A stretch of 64,000 bases of DNA, taken from positions 59,617-123,616 of the forward strand of contig CACYYG010000025.1 of NCBI GenBank assembly GCA_902778535.1. Direction: 5' to 3'. The notes under the pieces were generated by a model that did no database searches, was not told the origin of the DNA, and was given only the letters and a program-made list of their open reading frames with translations. Of the stretch, positions 59,644 to 64,000 are shown piece after piece (position 1 is the stretch's first letter; each line of letters starts with the position of its first letter). Source of the DNA: an uncultured Prevotellaceae bacterium. GTDB taxonomy: Bacteria > Bacteroidota > Bacteroidia > Bacteroidales > Bacteroidaceae. A program made the position numbers and the translations under genes.

Positions 59644-62424
59644 ATGAACAGAGTCCTTACAGTTCTATTGTTGTCGGTGTGGGCAGTAGCTGCTGAGGCG
59701 CAGTCGTGGAACGCGCCCGGTGCGGCCAATCCGTTCATACCCGGATACTTTGCCGACCCCACCATCCGTAAGTTCGGCGATACCTACTATCTCTACGCCA
59801 CCACCGACGGCACCGGCAATGGCTACGGGCCGGCGCAGGTGTGGGTGAGCAAGGACTTCCGCAACTGGAAGAATATCGTGATGAACTGGCCTACGACAGA
59901 GGTGGTGTGGGCGCCCGACGTGGTGCAGCAGCCTGACGGCTCTTTCCGCTACTACTACTGCCGTCCCTGCGAGGTGTTGGTGGGAGAGAGCGCGTCGCCC
60001 GTGGGGCCGTGGAAAAACCTATTAGATAAGGACGATGCAGTGCTTGTGCCCGACCGCTTCGTCCACAACGCCATCACACTCGACCCGCAGCTCTTCCGCG
60101 ACGACGACGGACAGGAGTATCTCTATTTCTGCACGTGGGGCATCTACAAGGGCTTCGGTTGTGGCGTCACGAAGGTGAATGGCACCGAACTGGGCGAGAA
60201 ACACCTCATACCCAACACGGAGCTGAAGGACATCTTCGAGGCGCCCTTCGTGTTCAAGCGCGACGGCATCTACTACTTCACCTACAGTTCCGGCTCCTGC
60301 CACGACCACACCTACCGCGTACAGTATGCCACGTCGACCGTCAGTCCAATGGGGCCTTTCGAGTACAAGGGCTGCATCCTCGAGACCAATGCCGACCAGA
60401 CCGTCCACGGCCCTGGCCACCACAGCATCCTGGAACTGGACGGCCACTACTACATCGTCTACCACCGTCACAACCTGCCGCGCTCCGTACACGGCTTCAA
60501 CCGCCAGGTGTGTATCGACGAGCTGCAATTTGACAATGACGGGAATATCCTGCCAGTCGTTCCTACGCACAACGGTAGTACATTCTTCAATTCTTCAATT
60601 CTTCAATCTTTCAATTCTAAAAACCTTGCCTTTGGTGCGACAGTGACCGCCTCATCGTACTACGATGACTGGTTCAAGCCGGAATATGCGGTGGATGACA
60701 ACAACGCCACGCTGTGGCGTGCCTTCAACACCAATTGGGGCCGTGGCGGGCATCAGGACGAGTGGCTGCAGATAGACCTCGGCAAGCCGCAGAAGTTCAG
60801 CGAGGTGTGGACGCAGTTCGAGTACGCCACCTTCTTCTACCAGTATAAGATAGAGACCTCGCTCGACGCTCGGCACTGGACGCTCTTCGCCGACCGCACG
60901 CAGAACACCATGCAAGGCTCTCCCATGATTGACAAAGCGCCAGTCACTTCTCATTTCGTCAAGGCTCGCTATCTGCGCATCACCATCACCGACACGCAGA
61001 AGAACGGCCACATACCTGCCATCTGGAACGTCAATGTGTGGAAGCAAGCGCCTGAACTGCCCGACATAGAGGCAGAGCCTCAGGAACGCAAGGCGAATTC
61101 GGAATTCGGAATTTGGAATTCCTATAGCGGCTATCCCGGCATGCACCAGAAAGACGTGGAGCCTGCGGACAGAGGTAATGCCATCATCTCCTTCGACGTC
61201 AGCCAACTGGCCCAAGGTCGGCAGCAGCCCTTCGACGTCACCGAAATCACAACTATCTCTCCTCTCTCCTCTCGTCTGTCTCCTCTAAAATCCAACAAAC
61301 CCCTTCGTGCCCGCGTGAAGGACGGCCGCTGGGCACTGTTCTTCAATGGTTCGCAGTCGCTGTCTTCCGCTACGCCCTTACCCCGCGAGTATCGCTACAA
61401 CAGCCCCTACACCATCAGTGCCTGGCTGCTGCAGACAGAGGGCGGCGCTGTGCAGACCGTAGCGTCGCTGTCAGCATCGCGGGCCGACCTTGCCACTACC
61501 GAGCTGCGCCTTGGCAGCGACCCACAGGCAGGACTCGTCAACCATAACGGCTCCTTCGAGAGCTACGGCGCACCCGATGCCGTCAGCAACGCCGTCGGAC
61601 AATGGCACCACTGGATAGTGACCTACGACGGATGGATGGAGCGCGTCTACTTGGACGGCAGCCTGCTACACGAGCAGAACAACTTCCTCATGGTGCGTCC
61701 CGAGGGACAGGTCACCATCGGTGCCGATGCCACTGGTGCCAACTTCTTCAAAGGCTACATCAGCCAGCTCACCATCACACCCACAGCTACCACTGCCGAG
61801 GAAGTGGCCGCACTCTACTCTCACTCCTCATCTCTCACTCCTTACCCCTCATTAGGTGATGACGACTTCGACGAGAGCGACCCCGACAGCCGTTTTACGC
61901 TCTCACCGGCCATGGCCGCCATCAGCGGAGTGCCCACGACCTACAGCCTCAGTGCCACCACTGCCGACTTCAATGCCGCCCCACTCATGAACGGCGCTCA
62001 GCAGGTAAGAGAGCTTACTGGCGACTTCGTCATGATGGTGCGTGTCAGCGATATGGAGGGGCTTGCCGACCATGCCGTAAAGGGCTATAACGAGGCAGGG
62101 CTGATGATTATGAACGGCGACACCTACTATCAGCTTGGTGCTTTCCCGCTCTACAACTGCGGCAACATGCTCACCATGCTCAGCCGACACGGACGACCGC
62201 AATTCCCCAACTACAAAGGCTACGACTTCGACCCCATCCTGCAGTTTGAGCGTCGTGGCAACCAGCTCTTCGCCCGTACCAGCCGCGACGGCGTGCAATG
62301 GCAGAACATGCCCGGCTCGCCCATAGAGCTGACGGCGGCCACCGTCGGCGTCGGAGTCTATCAGACCACCTACAGCAACAACCACTCGTGGGCAGAACTC
62401 ACCGACTTCATCATCTATCAGTAA
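59644..62424 (+). CDS. GH43 glycoside hydrolase with CBM32-like and LamG domains
   Basis: 926 residues from ATG 59644, one base after the previous stop. Signal peptide MNRVLTVLLLSVWAVAAEAQ. Five-bladed propeller of GH43 (about 25-320): base Asp in GYFADPTIRKFGDTYYLY, pKa Asp in ITLDPQLFRDDDG, acid Glu in KDIFEAPFVFKRDG. An F5/8-type (CBM32-like) domain (about 335-470; WLQIDLGKPQKFSEVW) and a LamG domain (about 580-720; YTISAWLLQTEGG, WHHWIVTYDG) follow, then a DUF1349-like C-terminal domain. Probably an arabinofuranosidase or xylosidase. Linkers contain simple phrase repeats (CAATTCTT, TCTCCTCTC, CTCACTCC). Confidence 0.9.
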   Translation: MNRVLTVLLLSVWAVAAEAQSWNAPGAANPFIPGYFADPTIRKFGDTYYLYATTDGTGNGYGPAQVWVSKDFRNWKNIVMNWPTTEVVWAPDVVQQPDGSFRYYYCRPCEVLVGESASPVGPWKNLLDKDDAVLVPDRFVHNAITLDPQLFRDDDGQEYLYFCTWGIYKGFGCGVTKVNGTELGEKHLIPNTELKDIFEAPFVFKRDGIYYFTYSSGSCHDHTYRVQYATSTVSPMGPFEYKGCILETNADQTVHGPGHHSILELDGHYYIVYHRHNLPRSVHGFNRQVCIDELQFDNDGNILPVVPTHNGSTFFNSSILQSFNSKNLAFGATVTASSYYDDWFKPEYAVDDNNATLWRAFNTNWGRGGHQDEWLQIDLGKPQKFSEVWTQFEYATFFYQYKIETSLDARHWTLFADRTQNTMQGSPMIDKAPVTSHFVKARYLRITITDTQKNGHIPAIWNVNVWKQAPELPDIEAEPQERKANSEFGIWNSYSGYPGMHQKDVEPADRGNAIISFDVSQLAQGRQQPFDVTEITTISPLSSRLSPLKSNKPLRARVKDGRWALFFNGSQSLSSATPLPREYRYNSPYTISAWLLQTEGGAVQTVASLSASRADLATTELRLGSDPQAGLVNHNGSFESYGAPDAVSNAVGQWHHWIVTYDGWMERVYLDGSLLHEQNNFLMVRPEGQVTIGADATGANFFKGYISQLTITPTATTAEEVAALYSHSSSLTPYPSLGDDDFDESDPDSRFTLSPAMAAISGVPTTYSLSATTADFNAAPLMNGAQQVRELTGDFVMMVRVSDMEGLADHAVKGYNEAGLMIMNGDTYYQLGAFPLYNCGNMLTMLSRHGRPQFPNYKGYDFDPILQFERRGNQLFARTSRDGVQWQNMPGSPIELTAATVGVGVYQTTYSNNHSWAELTDFIIYQ
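60583..60619 (+). repeat. TTCTTCAA phrase repeat at a domain boundary
   Basis: Tandem TTCTTCAATTCTTCAATT units encode FFNSSILQSFN between the GH43 propeller and the F5/8-type domain. Confidence 0.55.
61095..61121 (+). repeat. GAATTCGGAATTCGG phrase repeat in a linker
   Basis: AATTCGGAATTCGGAATTTG units encode NSEFGIWNS in the linker after the F5/8-type domain of GH43. Same unit family as the arms at 54110 and 59565. Confidence 0.55.
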
Positions 62425-62436
62425 CATCACCCACCT

Positions 62437-64000
62437 ATGAACAGGAAAAAGATAGCCTTATCATTATTGAGTTTTAGTATTATAAGCAGTTCCCTGTGGG
62501 CACAAGGCACGCTGGCCGACTACCAGCGTGCCTTCAACATTCGTTCGCAGTACAGCGGCAAGGTGAAGAACACCAACGTGCGTGCCCATGCCATCAACGA
62601 TACGCACCGTTTCTGGTACGCTGTCTTCGACGGCGAGAAAGAGGTGTTCAAAGAGGTGGACGCCGACCGTCTTTCCGTCTCCATCCTGCCAGGCGACCCC
62701 ACGCCACCGCGTCGCTGGCAGTCGCACAGACCGCAGCGGCACTGGATGGAGGTACCCGACGAGAAGGACGGACGACAGACAGCGCCGGCGGACAGCACCA
62801 TAGTCGTTTACCACCGCGACGACAACCTGTGGGTCAACGACCGCCAGCTGACCACCAACGGAACCCCCGACTATTACTACTCGTCGTGGGGATCATTCTC
62901 GCCCGATGGCCGTTACTATGCCACCGTGCGCATCAAACCGGCGCCCAAGCATTATGTCTATTACGTCGAGTCATCGCCCAAGGATCGGCTGGAGCCAGTG
63001 CTCCATAAGCAGGAATATGCCAAGCCCGGCGATTCGCTCAACTATCGCGTGCCGGTCATCGTCGACGTGGCGACAGGCCGTGTCGCCGAGCCGTCAACAG
63101 AGCTCTTCCGGCACCAGTATCATGTGTCGGCACCCCGATGGGACAAGAACTCGCAGACCGTCACCTTCGAGTACAACGAGCGGGGTCACAAGGTGTTCAG
63201 GGTACTCGAGATGAACATTGCCGGAGAGGTGCGCACACTCATCGAGGAGCGCAACGACAAGTATGTCAACTACACCCGTCAGCAGCGCCACGACCTCAGC
63301 GACGGAGAGCGGATAGTATGGACCAGCGAGCGCGACGGACGCAATCATATCTACCTCTACAGCCGCCAGAAAGGGCTGATCCGGCAGGTTACACGTGGCG
63401 AATACTACGTCCGTGACATACAGCATATCGACGAGAAGAAAGGGCTGGTTTATTTCTCTGCCTGCGGCATGAACAAGCAGGAAGACCCATACCTAATACA
63501 CTACTATCGCATAGGGCTAAACGGCAAGGGACTGACGTGCCTGACTCCCGAAGATGGAAATCACAGTGTAGTCTATTCCTCGGACATGGCATATCTCATC
63601 GACACATGGTCTACCGTCACCACCCCGCCCGTCAGCGTGCTGCGCTCGGCCGCTAGCGGAAAGGTGCTACTTACGCTGGAATCAGCCGATATCAGCCAGC
63701 TTCATGCAGCCGGATGGCGTGCTCCCGAGGTATTCGTCGCGCCCGGACGCGATGGGGTCACGCCTATGTGGGGCATCATCATCCGACCCTCCAACTTCGA
63801 TCCAACGCGCAAGTACCCTGTCATAGAGTATATCTATAGCGGCCCCGGCGACCAGTATGTCCCCAAGTCGTTCCGTGAGTGGCACTGGGGCATGGCCGAA
63901 TTGGCCGAGCTGGGATTCATCGTCGTTCAGTTAGATGCCATGACAACGTCATTCCGCACCCGACAGTTTGAGGAGGTGTGTTACAAGAACCTCAAGGATG
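62437..64000 (+). CDS. S9 dipeptidyl peptidase IV-like protein (5' part)
   Basis: The frame from ATG 62437 stays open to the right edge (521 codons). Signal peptide MNRKKIALSLLSFSIISSSL, then the DPP IV beta-propeller: WYAVFDGEKEVFKEVDADRL, TDGTPDYYYSSW-like YYYSSWGSFSPDG, ERIVWTSERDGRNHIYLY. The start of the alpha/beta hydrolase domain is seen as GIIIRPSNFDPTRKYPVIEY. The catalytic Ser lies beyond the window. It would remove dipeptides from peptides in the periplasm or at the surface. It lies 12 nt after GH43. Confidence 0.88.
   Translation, partial: MNRKKIALSLLSFSIISSSLWAQGTLADYQRAFNIRSQYSGKVKNTNVRAHAINDTHRFWYAVFDGEKEVFKEVDADRLSVSILPGDPTPPRRWQSHRPQRHWMEVPDEKDGRQTAPADSTIVVYHRDDNLWVNDRQLTTNGTPDYYYSSWGSFSPDGRYYATVRIKPAPKHYVYYVESSPKDRLEPVLHKQEYAKPGDSLNYRVPVIVDVATGRVAEPSTELFRHQYHVSAPRWDKNSQTVTFEYNERGHKVFRVLEMNIAGEVRTLIEERNDKYVNYTRQQRHDLSDGERIVWTSERDGRNHIYLYSRQKGLIRQVTRGEYYVRDIQHIDEKKGLVYFSACGMNKQEDPYLIHYYRIGLNGKGLTCLTPEDGNHSVVYSSDMAYLIDTWSTVTTPPVSVLRSAASGKVLLTLESADISQLHAAGWRAPEVFVAPGRDGVTPMWGIIIRPSNFDPTRKYPVIEYIYSGPGDQYVPKSFREWHWGMAELAELGFIVVQLDAMTTSFRTRQFEEVCYKNLKD

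Overview
The window looks like a chromosomal segment of a Bacteroidales bacterium, most likely Prevotellaceae. The reasons are promoters of the TTTG-N19-21-TAnnTTTG type upstream of many genes, the absence of Shine-Dalgarno sites, a mutA-mutB pair of the succinate/propionate route, secreted proteins ending in a GLYIxNGxKVxxK tail like type IX secretion cargo, and a set of glycoside hydrolases typical of gut or rumen Prevotella. I call the family from gene content and style only; no rRNA or tRNA gene is present.

Layout. 1-10 kb is housekeeping: the 3' end of an unrecognised gene, dnaB (minus), mutA, a small decayed element with inverted-repeat ends, mutB, aspS and three small conserved genes. 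10-16 kb is an accessory block built on yifB (the comM homologue): a yifB with a lid deletion is followed by a RhuM-family gene, a yifB 3' fragment, a WG-repeat gene, a second yifB 3' fragment, a third yifB remnant and an ADP-ribosylglycohydrolase. 16.5-21.6 kb is a coupled GH35-GH2 pair. 21.6-28.7 kb is a minus-strand operon of an M3 peptidase, dCMP deaminase, CtpA-like protease and a secreted M14 carboxypeptidase. 29.5-43.2 kb holds a phosphopantetheinyl transferase, a secreted S41 protease and three tandem paralogous giant beta-helix surface proteins. 43.5-49.7 kb is a zone of decay: a frameshifted BRO-Fic gene with a truncated XRE regulator, a DUF4143 ATPase, a broken pyridoxamine-oxidase-like gene and a twice-broken GH127. 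49.7-64 kb is a divergent glycan locus: GH97 and a GH127/GH146-type enzyme leftwards; two DUF6055 metalloprotease-like proteins, a CotH-like protein, GH43 and an S9 peptidase rightwards. No SusC/SusD pair is present.

The most unusual content is non-genic structure. (1) A GC-rich palindromic element occurs four times (once as a half copy and once with a partial tandem repeat), always inside a coding sequence, in the same orientation and frame, adding a peptide of the type APPSSPVGDT...KSNEAPSGAVGGA to a GH35 and an M3 peptidase. This is reminiscent of Rickettsia palindromic elements. (2) A second, AT-rich class of imperfect palindromes also sits in frame in secreted-protein genes. (3) A roughly 430-bp intergenic repeat with hairpins occurs three times. 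(4) The yifB locus carries successive 3'-end duplications separated by accessory genes. (5) A four-helix-bundle (23S intervening-sequence-type) gene remnant with long inverted-repeat ends lies between mutA and mutB.

Limits: all calls come from reading the sequence and remembered family motifs. Several small frameshifting deletions could be real decay or consensus errors, and I cannot tell which from the sequence alone.
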